Of a DNA stretch of 17,590 nt, positions 9,701 to 14,516 are shown one piece after another. The position numbers and the translations under genes were made by a program. The DNA is from Chrysochromulina tobinii (Eukaryota > Haptophyta > Prymnesiales > Chrysochromulinaceae), in NCBI GenBank assembly GCA_001275005.1, contig JWZX01001876.1, positions 1 through 17,590 on the forward strand. Direction: 5' to 3'. Numbering within the stretch: position 1 is the stretch's first letter; each line of letters opens with the position of its first letter. The notes beneath the pieces are model-generated. The model was not told where the DNA came from, searched no databases, and worked only from the letters and a program-made list of their open reading frames with translations.

Positions 9701-11033
9701 GTGACGCTCAACGGCTCGACGATCCTGCTGACGGGCATCTTTGGCGGGCTGGTCGTGTGGATCTACGCGATCGTGGGGTACGCCTTCATGGCTGATCTCT
9801 CCTGATGACCTCTGATGCCCCCTGATGACCTCCGATGGCCTCTCTCATCAGGTACGCCTTCATGGCGGATCTCTTCGTGCGCCACGATGAAGTGAACGAG
9901 ATGAACGTTGAGATGTGCACCGACGTCTTCGTCTGCTGGGTGACGTCGGTCTCGATCGGGCTGCGGAAGGGCGACATCGGCGAGGTGATGGAGTCAAGGA
10001 CGCCGACGGTGTGATGTGTGGCTCTGAGTACATGTGATTGCCTCTCTGATTGCATATGATTGCCTCCCTCTTTAGGTGATGGAGCTCAAGCCCGCCGACG
10101 ATGAGTGGTGGCCCTACCTGGCCATCTATCAGATCTCGTACTACATCATCGTCATCACCATCCTGCTCAATCTTATCTTCGGCATCATCATCGATACCTT
10201 CAGCCAGTACGGACTCACGCACCCGTACCTCGCCCTTCATGGCCTCGCCTCGCTCCGCCTCGCTCCGCCTCGCTCCGCCTTGCCAGCTCCCCACCCGCCC
10301 GCCCGCCCGCCCGTTTGCCACTTGCCTCCACCGTCACAGGCTCCGTACCGAGAAGGCCGAGGATTACATGTGATTGCCTCTCTGATCACATGTGATCGCC
10401 TCCCTCCACCGTCACAGGCTCCGCTCCGAAAAGGCCGCCAACAAGCGCCAGATGGAGAACACGTGCTTCATCTGCGGCGTCGACCGCTTCACGTTCGACA
10501 CCAAAGGGGGCGGCTTCCAGCGCCACATCGACGAGGACCACTGCATGTGGCGCTACCTGTACTGCCTGTGCTACCTGTGGGATAAGGTGCCCACCGAGTA
10601 CAACGGGTGGGAGCAGCACGTGGCGGCCAAGTTGGCTGCGGGCGACTTCTCGTTCCTGCCGCAGAACAACGCGATCGTGCTGCGGAAGCTCTGGATGGCC
10701 AAGGAGGAGGAGCACCGCGCCTTGCGCGACTCGATCCGACATGTGTGCACGCAGCTCGACAAACTGATCGTGGGCGAGTCGGGTAAGGCGATGGGGCAAG
10801 GCCGATGGAGCAGGGCGATGAAGGTCACGGAGATCAAGATGATGGAGGAGCTCTCGAACCAGCACGCGGCCGAGATGGAAGAGACCAAGAAGCAAGTCAA
10901 GGCCCTCGCCGAGCAGAGCGAAGAGATGCGCGCGACCTTGCGCCAGCTGGTCTCTCTCGTCGGCGGGCGCGTGAACGGAGTCGAGGCCGCATCGACGTCG
11001 ACACAGATGGCCGAGCCCGCTGGAATCGTGTGA
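46..11033 (+). CDS. IP3 receptor-type intracellular calcium-release channel, 5'-partial, about 22 exons
   Basis: Tetrameric ER/vacuole-type Ca2+ release channel of the IP3R/RyR superfamily. Proposed exons: 46-177, 324-413, 654-792, 896-1338, 1549-2070, 2203-2889, 2972-3193, 3264-4379, 4529-4723, 4826-4917, 5014-5358, 5603-6635, 6806-7057, 7153-7428, 7682-7789, 7886-8035, 8166-8558, 8783-9249, 9466-9777, 9852-9984, 10076-10206, 10418-11033. Joined, they keep one frame of about 2617 codons ending at TGA 11031-11033. Boundaries were chosen by GT/AG sites, phase, and colinearity with animal IP3Rs recalled from memory. Recognisable landmarks include WTDQVRLRHVGT (MIR), AIALLEGGN-like IAMLEGGNSEVQ, LLNLIFGIIIDTF (last membrane helix) and the CFICG...HIDEDHCMW zinc module. 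The N-terminal suppressor region and start codon lie outside the window; roughly 230 residues are missing by comparison with animal receptors. The 3193/3264 and 7428/7682 junctions seem to need GC donors and are the least certain. Family assignment is very sure; individual splice sites are moderately sure. Confidence 0.95.
793..895 (+). repeat. Intron: CTGATGACCA tandem array between duplicated exon edges
   Basis: This 103-nt intron runs from the GT at 793 to the AG at 895. About nine 10-nt units (CTGATGACCA and variants) fill its centre. The 20 nt at 789-808, spanning the AG|GT and the following exon bases, reappear exactly at 892-911, so the intron is a tandem duplication of period 103 with a satellite inside. 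Each CTGAT/TGAC unit resembles a branch-point site. Confidence 0.8.
896..2889 (+). CDS. Channel exons 4-6: first RIH (armadillo-like) domain
   Basis: Exons 896-1338, 1549-2070 and 2203-2889 encode window residues about 121-671. After a Gly/Ala/Pro-rich linker comes DVFGLVAVERAEEADIHFAKD, equivalent to the [20 protein letters not shown] region of animal receptors. The helical RIH domain follows, with SRQTLLREQG (animal RERQKLMREQ), LRLCRHLVRDNS and LVDRFVQLIREAGRETYFVEFL. This alpha-solenoid forms the second half of the ligand pocket and the start of the coupling arm. The section from LCALLIRGRNMRNATTVQSLLPYEL onwards resembles the region after the first RIH domain. Only part of the animal set of basic pocket residues is kept. 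Exon 5 ends before the GTGCGCGAGAT at 2071, an imperfect copy of the exon 6 start at 2203. Confidence 0.88.
1339..1548 (+). repeat. Intron: five 42-nt tandem units, in frame and stop-free
   Basis: Units start at 1339, 1381, 1423, 1465 and 1507. Each begins with a copy of the downstream exon start (GTGCTCCTCACCCTGA) and ends with CTCATCAG or CTGATCAG. The total is exactly 210 nt. All five acceptors fall in the same phase and the tract has no stop codon; if retained it would encode five VLLTLMTSDCLPHQ-type repeats. Removing it gives VVELVLLTLTEPFK, which aligns without a gap to animal IP3Rs, so I treat it as an intron. Confidence 0.85.
2071..2202 (+). repeat. Intron with CTCTGATGAC array
   Basis: A 132-nt intron. 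Its 3' part (about 2131-2202) is a 10-nt array CTCTGATGAC / CTCTGACGAC ending in GACAG. The donor side GTGCGCGAGAT is an imperfect copy of the exon start GTGCCCGAGAT at 2203. Confidence 0.75.
2890..2971 (+). repeat. Intron made entirely of four 20-nt units
   Basis: Units 2891-2910, 2911-2930, 2931-2950 and 2951-2970 read TGTGATGGCCTCCCTCATCA with one or two changes in the last two. With the flanking G at 2890 and G at 2971 they make up the whole 82-nt GT-AG intron. The donor is supplied by unit 1 and the acceptor by unit 4. Confidence 0.85.
2972..5358 (+). CDS. Channel exons 7-11: central helical solenoid and second RIH region
   Basis: Exons 2972-3193, 3264-4379, 4529-4723, 4826-4917 and 5014-5358 encode window residues about 672-1327. 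Exon 7 has VLSLVCTMRCDLRLSRLLKHFK, matching the animal MDMRLDYRISCLLSIFK segment. Exon 8 has LTFYEHTELVEAALELLVRHYQQRDTL (animal [25 protein letters not shown]) and SMGAHDVAIQLLKTPF (animal NMGAHAVVLELLQIPY). Exons 10-11 join as FLRVLRSLMRPGGRPIKRNQNLV, the same length as the animal counterpart, which supports a phase-2 junction 4917/5014. Exon 8 also has a Lys/Arg/Ser/Pro-rich stretch near 3765-3835 that is probably disordered. The solenoid couples ligand binding to pore opening. The exon 7/8 join is unclear: the obvious GT at 3208 gives the wrong phase, whereas a GC donor at 3194 keeps the frame. Confidence 0.85.
3194..3263 (+). repeat. Intron region with TGATGGC modules and ambiguous donor
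   Basis: The acceptor is CTCATCAG ending at 3263. TTGGCACAGGAGCGC at 3191-3205 is repeated imperfectly as TTGGCGCATGAGCGC at 3270-3284, so the exon edge is duplicated. The GT at 3208 is out of phase with exon 8; a GC donor at 3194 is in phase. Confidence 0.55.
4380..4528 (+). repeat. Intron with two copies of a 62-nt GCATGC..TGCTCA module
   Basis: A 149-nt intron in which GTGAGGGGAAGTGAGCC at 4389 recurs at 4451 (period 62). Each copy ends in GGCTGCATGCGAGTG followed by CTCATCAC or CTCACCAC, and the intron ends in a C-run plus CACAG. The donor GTGCGCGCCGTG is a near copy of the exon 9 start GTACGCGCCGTG. Confidence 0.8.
4724..4825 (+). repeat. Intron with CCCTCACCCGCA short repeats
   Basis: A 102-nt intron with a pyrimidine-rich 6-12-nt repeat (CCCTCACC / CCGCACC) at about 4774-4818. 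Its start GTGTGCGCCCAA is a near copy of the next exon start GTGTGTGCTCAA at 4826. Confidence 0.7.
4918..5013 (+). repeat. Intron with GCACTGATGA repeats
   Basis: A 96-nt intron with four CTGATGA-type units at about 4946-4980. GCGCCGCGCTTCTTGCGC at the end of exon 10 is echoed by GCGCCGCGCATCCTCCGC just before the acceptor at 5013. Confidence 0.7.
5334..5602 (+). repeat. Four tandem copies of the exon 11 3' end, then TGATGGCC array
   Basis: The exon edge starting ATTACCTTCAGATCCTCC occurs at 5334, 5377, 5430 and 5483. Each copy carries a potential donor GAGGC|GTRCGC. The rest of the intron (5520-5602) is CCCTTGATGGCCCCTGATG-type repeat ending CTCCTCAG. The intron is 5359-5602 when the first donor is used. 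Confidence 0.82.
5603..6635 (+). CDS. Channel exon 12: solenoid with IQ-like motif and low-complexity insert
   Basis: A single 1033-nt exon encoding window residues about 1328-1672. It starts in the helical region (DFAELIQMLAGEVEELVHEAV), then has an acidic tract and the sequence ARMQAIVRGRADRRRARR at about 5811-5864. That fits the IQ pattern (IQxxxRGxxxR, with Met for Ile) and suggests calmodulin binding; function is inference. Helical IP3R-like sequence resumes with MPTLTLIYQCHYVHVAALLHEDPSARLVPLLHELL. A second insert at about 6205-6425 consists of DAQDGARTLRMALG repeats and four GGGNV repeats, and is not something I recognise from animal receptors. The frame stays open throughout, so I call it coding, but part of the repeat tract could be spliced out in some transcripts. 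Confidence 0.8.
6267..6323 (+). repeat. GACGCTCAGGATGGCGCT repeats with inverted copy (hairpin)
   Basis: In exon 12, GCTCAGGAYGGCGCT is repeated in tandem from about 6225. The 15 nt at 6267-6281 are the exact reverse complement of 6309-6323. The last direct copy at 6287-6302 pairs with 6308-6323 across a 5-nt loop with a single G-U pair in RNA, giving a strong stem-loop inside coding sequence. Confidence 0.8.
6340..6418 (+). repeat. Coding GGCGGCGGCAACGTT minisatellite
   Basis: Four in-frame 15-nt units encode GGGNV repeated, flanked by further Gly-rich codons. This is a low-complexity linker in the channel protein and a likely site of length variation. Confidence 0.85.
6636..6805 (+). repeat. 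Intron: two identical 85-nt units carrying the next exon's start
   Basis: Units 6636-6720 and 6721-6805 appear identical. Each begins with GTGGCCAACACCCG and about 37 nt resembling the exon 13 start at 6806, then GGCATGCAAGTGCTCACCAC and a pyrimidine tract ending CTCCCCACAG. Either acceptor could be used; only the second keeps frame, because 85 is not a multiple of three. Confidence 0.88.
6806..8558 (+). CDS. Channel exons 13-17: RIH-associated region
   Basis: Exons 6806-7057, 7153-7428, 7682-7789, 7886-8035 and 8166-8558 encode window residues about 1673-2065. Exon 14 carries GIAMLEGGNSEVQSALLSLL, equivalent to the strongly conserved AIALLEGGNTTIQHSFF segment. Exons 15-16 give LELIRLFCEGHRVDVQDYLRAQ (animal [22 protein letters not shown]), the RIH-associated domain, and exons 16-17 join as TEVVQGNTSYGNSQL (animal TEYCQGPCHENQNCI). 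Both joins support phase-0 junctions. Exon 14 probably ends at 7428 with a GC donor (AAG|GCGCGT), because no GT there keeps the frame into AMLREDIERP at 7682. Exon 17 has an acidic duplicated segment, LDGAQDGADEV / LEGAQDDASHL. In IP3Rs this region sits on the membrane side and transmits ligand binding to the pore. Confidence 0.87.
7058..7152 (+). repeat. Intron with TGATTGCCAC repeats
   Basis: A 95-nt intron with about seven TGATTGCC-type units, ending TCCCTCATCAG. GTCGATGCGC at the donor copies GTCGATGAGC at the start of exon 14. Confidence 0.8.
7429..7681 (+). repeat. Intron with repeated exon 14 end and GATGGCCTTCGTCATTAG modules
   Basis: A 253-nt intron. The exon end TCGGAGGGCCTCTCGGCGAG at 7411 recurs at about 7474, with a shorter copy at about 7527. 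GATGGCCTTCGTCATTAG occurs three times, once as GTCATAAG, and the last copy provides the acceptor at 7681. The in-phase donor is GC at 7429. Confidence 0.7.
7768..7886 (+). repeat. 23-nt exon-edge duplication flanking a TGATGACCCC array
   Basis: The 23 nt at 7768-7790, spanning the exon 15 end and the first intron G, recur exactly at 7864-7886. Between them are six CCCTGATGACC-type units. The intron is 7790-7885 (96 nt). Confidence 0.85.
8036..8165 (+). repeat. Intron with CCCTGATGAGC repeats
   Basis: A 130-nt intron with units CCCTGATGAGC and variants, ending GATATGCAG. The join VVQ|GNTSYGN supports both splice sites. Confidence 0.75.
8559..8782 (+). repeat. Intron with 21-nt GGGCGCCTCGCGCGCCGCCCC tandem repeat
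   Basis: Between about 8596 and 8668 a 21-nt, extremely GC-rich unit is repeated three times plus a partial copy. The remainder shows no CTGATGACC array. The donor TAT|GTACCT at 8559 and the acceptor GCACGCAG at 8782 are both phase 0. Confidence 0.65.
8783..10206 (+). CDS. Channel exons 18-21: transmembrane pore domain
   Basis: Exons 8783-9249, 9466-9777, 9852-9984 and 10076-10206 encode window residues about 2066-2412. The pre-membrane part has ELERVYFRMPAFCRHLTRANRVRILWG (animal [23 protein letters not shown]) and SSSNFWNLLNWLHAR. Hydrophobic segments: about 9152-9210, 9466-9530, 9570-9660 (IFLTVASVFSVLGLVVSPLFF), 9715-9790 (STILLTGIFGGLVVWIYAIVGYAF) and 10108-10195 (ISYYIIVITILLNLIFGIIID). 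A segment equivalent to animal helix S2 is not evident between 9210 and 9466. The pore loop reads CWVTSVSIGLRKGDIGEVME, where animal receptors have GLRSGGGVGDVL. Homology predicts a cation channel; the altered filter makes its selectivity uncertain. Confidence 0.9.
9239..9465 (+). repeat. Intron combining TGATTGCCAC array, exon copy and GCATGC module
   Basis: GAGTTCCTTGAGTACGC at 9239 recurs at 9379; about 30 of 32 nt match across 9239-9270 and 9379-9410. About ten TGATTGCCAC / TGAGTTGCC units lie between. After the second copy comes GCATGCAAATGCTCATCAC at 9420 and the acceptor ATTCACAG at 9465. Both intron module families are therefore joined in one intron. Confidence 0.8.
9778..9875 (+). 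repeat. Intron of 74 nt with duplicated exon start
   Basis: GTACGCCTTCATGGC at 9778 recurs at 9852, and the match continues for about 22 nt with one mismatch. The interior is CCTGATGACCTC-type repeat ending CTCTCATCAG at 9851. Confidence 0.82.
9985..10075 (+). repeat. Intron with CATGTGATTGCCTC repeats
   Basis: A 91-nt intron. The donor GTGATGGAGTCAAG is a near copy of the exon 21 start GTGATGGAGCTCAAG. The interior has three ATGATTGCCTC-type units ending TCTTTAG. Confidence 0.8.
10207..10417 (+). repeat. Last intron with duplicated acceptor and pseudo-exon copy
   Basis: CTCCACCGTCACAGGCTCCG occurs at 10327 and again at 10405, so two acceptors exist, 10339 and 10417. The first opens onto LRTEKAEDYM followed by TGA at 10371, the second onto the true exon 22. 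The 5' part has GCCTCGCTCC repeats (10240-10280) and GCCCGCCC repeats (10297-10316). Confidence 0.8.
10418..11033 (+). CDS. Channel exon 22: zinc module and C-terminal coiled coil
   Basis: The last exon joins at phase 2 (CA|G) to give DTFSQLRSEKAANKRQ, matching animal DTFADLRSEKQKKEE. The C2H2-type module CFICGVDRF...FQRHIDEDHCMW follows, conserved in IP3R and RyR as the linker that couples the cytosolic domain to the pore helices. Next come YLWDKVPTEYNGWEQHVAAKL (animal [20 protein letters not shown]) and a heptad-rich coiled coil (about 10820-10970; MKVTEIKMMEELSNQHAAEME onwards) that would assemble the tetramer. The stop is TGA at 11031-11033. Confidence 0.95.
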
Positions 11034-11299
11034 CCCCTCGATCAAAATCCCACAGCCATCCCCACCCTTGGCGCCAACGGCGACAGCACGGCAGCGGCGC
11101 AAGAATGGCCTTCTGACGGAGGACGCGATGGAAGTGGCGTGGTGGTCATACTCTTCTCGTAGGACTAGGAGCCGGGAGGTAAAAGTGTCGCGTACAGATG
11201 TAGCGAGCCTGACAGGGCCGAGCCGTACCGGGTGTATGGAAACTCCTACCTGCCCACGTAAAATCTCCCCACGAAGCGCCGATCTCACACGCTTCCTAA
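11034..11299. other. Convergent 3' region between channel and F-box genes
   Basis: This 266-bp stretch lies between the TGA of the channel gene and the stop of the opposite-strand F-box gene. I see no gene in it. It presumably holds the 3' UTRs of one or both genes. No AATAAA-type signal is evident. Confidence 0.6.
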
Positions 11300-11308
11300 C
11301 TACGTAGT
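11299..11308. terminator. ACTACGTAGT palindrome at a convergent gene end
   Basis: A perfect 10-bp palindrome that overlaps the TAG stop of the F-box gene (11300-11302 on the minus strand) and lies about 266 bp past the channel stop. The TACGTAG core recurs just past two other stop codons in this window. A role in 3'-end formation is inference. Confidence 0.3.
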
Positions 11309-12823
11309 AAACTGGTGGGCAAACGCTGCCAACGTCGTGGCTGCTGTGGCTGAGAGGCTGCTGTGGCTGCTGTGGCTGAGAGATACCGAATTCCAAGTAA
11401 CGGTGCACTCAGCAGGTATCTCGATCACGGCGTGAGGACATTCAATATCTGTGGAATCAAAGCTGCCAAAGACGCACAGCTGACTCAGGTCGTGCGGCTG
11501 CGGAGAAAATCTGCTGTGAGGATGGAATGACAAGTGGCCATGGGGGGCCATCGCCGGTGTTAACGCATTGGGTCTGAAAGCCACGACGAGGCCGTTGCCG
11601 TATTCGCCATACTCTCCGCATCGGATGTGGCGGAGCGCAGGGCATTGGATGCGCTCAAAGGTGAGTCCCTTGCTGGCGGCGGTGAGGTCGATGACCTCCA
11701 GGGAGGCCGATTCGAGGTCGATCCGCTCATTGCAGAGCGACTTGATGTTGCCGCCGGTGATGGCGAGGTGTCGAAGCCTCGGCAGCTCGGCGAGGACGAA
11801 ATTGATGTCGTCGGCCTCGAGAAAGTGCGCTTCGAGATTGGTGAGCGATTTGATCCTGGCGAGGCTCGGCACATCATCGACCTGTTTGACGAGGGCGAGG
11901 TGACTGAGGTTCGGGCAGTACTGCGCGAGGCAGCCGGTGAGCGTGCGAGCTGTCTCGGGCATGATGACCACCGAGAAGAACCCGAGCACCTCTGTCACCG
12001 CAATCTCACGTCGGAGTGCGTCGTCAGAGTCCTCGACGTCGAGAGGATGTGCGCTGCTCGCGGTTCCAGGCGGTTCCAGTCCAAGCGACATCTGGCCTCT
12101 CTGGCAGTGGCGCTCGACACGGATAGTAACACGGGCCAAGTGCCTCGTGTTGCATTCTTGCAGCAAGTAGCGCGCGACGTCGAGCTCCGCCATGCCACAG
12201 TCGATGTGCATCGTCCTGAGCGCTGCCTTCGCCTCCCCAAGCCGCCTTGCGAAGTGGAGTTGCTTGCTCGGCCGCACGCCGTCGCCCACCGCCACACCGT
12301 CACGAAGGTGGCACTCGCCGAACGGGGCACACCGACTCAGAGCGGAGAGGGTGCGTGTCGCCTGCAGCACGTGGCAAACGTCCGGCGTCGTCAATGCCTG
12401 CAGGATCTCGACCATCAGCGCGTCGGGGAGCGATGTAAATGGCGAGCGATGTGCAATGTGGACGGCCATGCCGTCCGCCGAAATGTCGCAGTATTCGAGG
12501 CCGGGTTCAGGTGCGCCCTCATGCTGTGCCAGGACTGTCGCCGATGCAGCGTGGACTGAAGCCACTATTTCAGCCGCCTGCGCCTGTGCCTCCTCCCGTG
12601 CGGCATCTAGAGCGGCTTCTGGATCGGACTCCTCGTCAGCATCTTCCCAATGGCCACTGCGCCATTTGACAGACTTGCCGCTGCGAAGGGCTGCAGCAAT
12701 CCAGGAGCCGCTCCTCTTACCGAGGTGTGCAAGCTCGCCATTGTACTGAGCCTTCTGGCCGGTGCCGTGCAGCAACGTGACAGAGCAGCGGGCGGCAGCG
12801 GGGCGCGCATGCGCATGGGGCAT
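11300..12823 (-). CDS. F-box / leucine-rich-repeat-like protein
   Basis: A single-exon 507-residue protein with ATG at 12821-12823 and TAG at 11300-11302. Residues about 131-167 (SLPDALMVEILQALTTPDVCHVLQATRTLSALSR) fit an F-box, the Skp1-binding helix bundle of SCF ubiquitin ligases. Residues about 296-402 look like irregular leucine-rich repeats (CPNLSHLALVKQ, LTNLEAHFLEADDINFVLAE, LPRLRHLAITGG, LEVIDLTAAS), the usual substrate-binding part. The N-terminal segment 21-60 (YNGELAHLGKRSGSWIAAAL, then SVKWRSGHW) may be a small beta domain I cannot name; an Ala/Glu-rich helix follows at 66-105. The C-terminus is rich in Ser, Thr and Ala (SHSSHSSLSATAATT). It would select a protein for ubiquitination, but the substrate is unknown. 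It is convergent with the channel gene and tandem with the KH gene. The F-box call is fairly good; the LRR call is tentative. Confidence 0.75.
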   Translation of the reverse strand: MPHAHARPAAARCSVTLLHGTGQKAQYNGELAHLGKRSGSWIAAALRSGKSVKWRSGHWEDADEESDPEAALDAAREEAQAQAAEIVASVHAASATVLAQHEGAPEPGLEYCDISADGMAVHIAHRSPFTSLPDALMVEILQALTTPDVCHVLQATRTLSALSRCAPFGECHLRDGVAVGDGVRPSKQLHFARRLGEAKAALRTMHIDCGMAELDVARYLLQECNTRHLARVTIRVERHCQRGQMSLGLEPPGTASSAHPLDVEDSDDALRREIAVTEVLGFFSVVIMPETARTLTGCLAQYCPNLSHLALVKQVDDVPSLARIKSLTNLEAHFLEADDINFVLAELPRLRHLAITGGNIKSLCNERIDLESASLEVIDLTAASKGLTFERIQCPALRHIRCGEYGEYGNGLVVAFRPNALTPAMAPHGHLSFHPHSRFSPQPHDLSQLCVFGSFDSTDIECPHAVIEIPAECTVTWNSVSLSHSSHSSLSATAATTLAAFAHQFTT

Positions 12824-12998
12824 CCGGAGGGGCAGGGGAGTCGGCCCCTCTTACCCCCGCGGCCCACGCTCGGAGCGTGGGAGCCCATTCACCATGAGAA
12901 AGGAGGGGATCGCGGGAGGGGTGTGAATGGGCTTTATAATTTACACCGGAAGTGTTGTTTCGACTACGTAAGGCAAAATGTACGCCGTGTTTGGCCGC
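12824..12998 (-). promoter_or_regulatory. Upstream region of F-box gene with nested inverted repeats
   Basis: This 175-bp region separates the KH gene stop from the F-box start. It contains the palindrome CCCACGCTC-G-GAGCGTGGG (12863-12881), a perfect 10-bp inverted repeat GCCCATTCAC (12883-12892) with GTGAATGGGC (12923-12932), and an AT-rich AAATTATAAAG (minus strand, about 12933-12943). The last is the only TATA-like sequence here, about 110 bp upstream of the ATG. Promoter function is inference. Confidence 0.35.
12964..12971 (-). terminator. TTACGTAG element past the KH gene stop
   Basis: On the minus strand TTACGTAG lies about 28 nt after the TGA of the KH gene. The same octamer follows the acyltransferase stop in the sense direction. 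It is a candidate 3'-end signal by position only. Confidence 0.3.
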
Positions 12999-14516
12999 TC
13001 ATGGCCCCTGGCTCAGCTTCTGCGAGATCATCGAGAGGGCCATCTGAATGGCCTCGGGCGTGCCACTCACCGTGAGCTTGCGCTGCTCGGTGCCCGGCTC
13101 GCAGTCCGAGAGGATGCGGATGGACGCGCGGGAGACGTCCCGCAGCTCACGGATGCCAGAGCCGCCCTTGCCGATCAGCCGGCCGGCGAGCGCAGAGGGC
13201 ACGAGCTGCATGACCTCGCCGTCGGCTCCCCCGGTGGGCGTCGCTGCCGTCACGCGCGCGGCCGCCGCCGCGCCGGCCGCTCCGGCTGCACTGGCCGTGC
13301 CATCGCCAAAGCCATTCGGCAGCGCCGTCCCGACGTGCGCTGGGTGTGAACACGATGGGTGTGAACACGAGTAGCCCTGCGCACTCTGCTGCTGGTAGGC
13401 CGTGGCCGTTGCGCCATACGGCGGCGCTCCGTACCCGGCGGGCGGCGGCACCAAGGGCGGCGTCGCATGGGCCGGCGCGGACGAGGAAGTGGACGTAACC
13501 GCCGACTGCTGCTGGGTGCCATACACGCTCGCGGCATAGAATGGCGGCGCGGCACCCACTGGGCCCTTCCCCACTGGCCCCGGCGCACTGCTCCGCGCGC
13601 CCGCGTGCACGACGTAAGCTCCAGGCAGACCCTGTGCCAGCCCTTGGCCCACATAGTACTGGCCGCTGCCAGCCGGCATCGGCACGTAGTAGCCAGCGGC
13701 GCCGTTCTGTGCGCTGCCGGCGGCGGCCGGCTGGCCGAACGCCGACGCGCCGGTGGGGCCACCAGGCGGCCCATAGGCGCCGTAGTAGGCACCCCGTAGC
13801 CCTGGCGCGGTCGGCGCGCCCATGGCGGTCCGCTGGTACTTTGCAGGCTGGTTGGCGCCCAAGGGCTCGTCTGGCACACTGACGAGCTTCAGGACGAGCA
13901 GGTGGAACGCGAGCTGCACCTCCGTCCTCGAGCCGATGACGGTGACGTGGCGCTCTCCCGTGACGGCGAGGGCGGTCTCGACACGGATGGTGGCGCCAGT
14001 GTCCTCGCGCAGCGCCTTGATCTGAGCGCCCGCCTTGCCAATGACGGCGCCGACCTGGTGGTTGCCCAGGCATAGCTTGAGGCTGTGGGTGACACCGCCG
14101 CCGCCGCCGCCGCCGCTGCTCGCCCCGTTGGACTGCGTGCCTGGCGTATCTGCGACGGCACTTGCTGCAGCGCCGCCGCCGCTGCTACTGCTGCCGCAGC
14201 CACCACCGCCGCCGCCATCGCTGCGTGCGGCGTCGCTCTCGATGCGGTCGAGCATGAGCTCGACGGCTCGGCTAATGCTCACCGGCGGACCGACGATCGT
14301 CACGAGCCGCTCAGCGCCCGCCTGCACCGGCTCGGCGATGGTGACGCGGCACGCCGACTCGTCGCGAATCGCCTTGATGCTCGCACCGCCCTTGCCGATG
14401 ATCGTGCCTGCGAGATTGTTGGGGAGCCACATGCGAATTGTCATACTGTCGGAAGTCGGCAAGGCCGAAGCGCTTGCCGAAGAAGCCGCCACCGCTGCGA
14501 GACCGCGACGTGACAT
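12999..14516 (-). CDS. Triple KH-domain RNA-binding protein (PCBP / hnRNP K / Nova type)
   Basis: A single-exon protein of 505 residues starting at ATG 14514-14516; the frame stays open 12 nt further upstream but without another ATG. KH1 is at residues about 26-92 with IIGKGG, KH2 at 145-211 with VIGKAG and KH3 at 434-501 with LIGKGG. All three retain the GxxG loop that grips single-stranded nucleic acid, and the KH1-KH2 pair, long linker and C-terminal KH3 match the PCBP/Nova layout. The KH1-KH2 linker is Gly/Ser/Ala-rich. The long KH2-KH3 linker is rich in Gly, Ala, Pro, Tyr and Gln (YYGAYGPPGG), with a short duplication CSHPSCSHP, and is probably disordered. Likely roles are control of splicing, stability or translation of C- or CU-rich RNAs; this follows from the family, and the targets are unknown. 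It is divergent from the acyltransferase gene. Confidence 0.92.
   Translation of the reverse strand: MSRRGLAAVAASSASASALPTSDSMTIRMWLPNNLAGTIIGKGGASIKAIRDESACRVTIAEPVQAGAERLVTIVGPPVSISRAVELMLDRIESDAARSDGGGGGGCGSSSSGGGAAASAVADTPGTQSNGASSGGGGGGGVTHSLKLCLGNHQVGAVIGKAGAQIKALREDTGATIRVETALAVTGERHVTVIGSRTEVQLAFHLLVLKLVSVPDEPLGANQPAKYQRTAMGAPTAPGLRGAYYGAYGPPGGPTGASAFGQPAAAGSAQNGAAGYYVPMPAGSGQYYVGQGLAQGLPGAYVVHAGARSSAPGPVGKGPVGAAPPFYAASVYGTQQQSAVTSTSSSAPAHATPPLVPPPAGYGAPPYGATATAYQQQSAQGYSCSHPSCSHPAHVGTALPNGFGDGTASAAGAAGAAAAARVTAATPTGGADGEVMQLVPSALAGRLIGKGGSGIRELRDVSRASIRILSDCEPGTEQRKLTVSGTPEAIQMALSMISQKLSQGP

Noticed and set aside
10386-11408. 340-codon minus-strand open frame
   Set aside because: It overlaps the strongly conserved last channel exon in antisense and has no domain of its own.
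11627-12559. 310-codon open frame on the plus strand
   Set aside because: It is exactly antisense to the F-box gene, has no recognisable domain, and is a GC-rich shadow frame.
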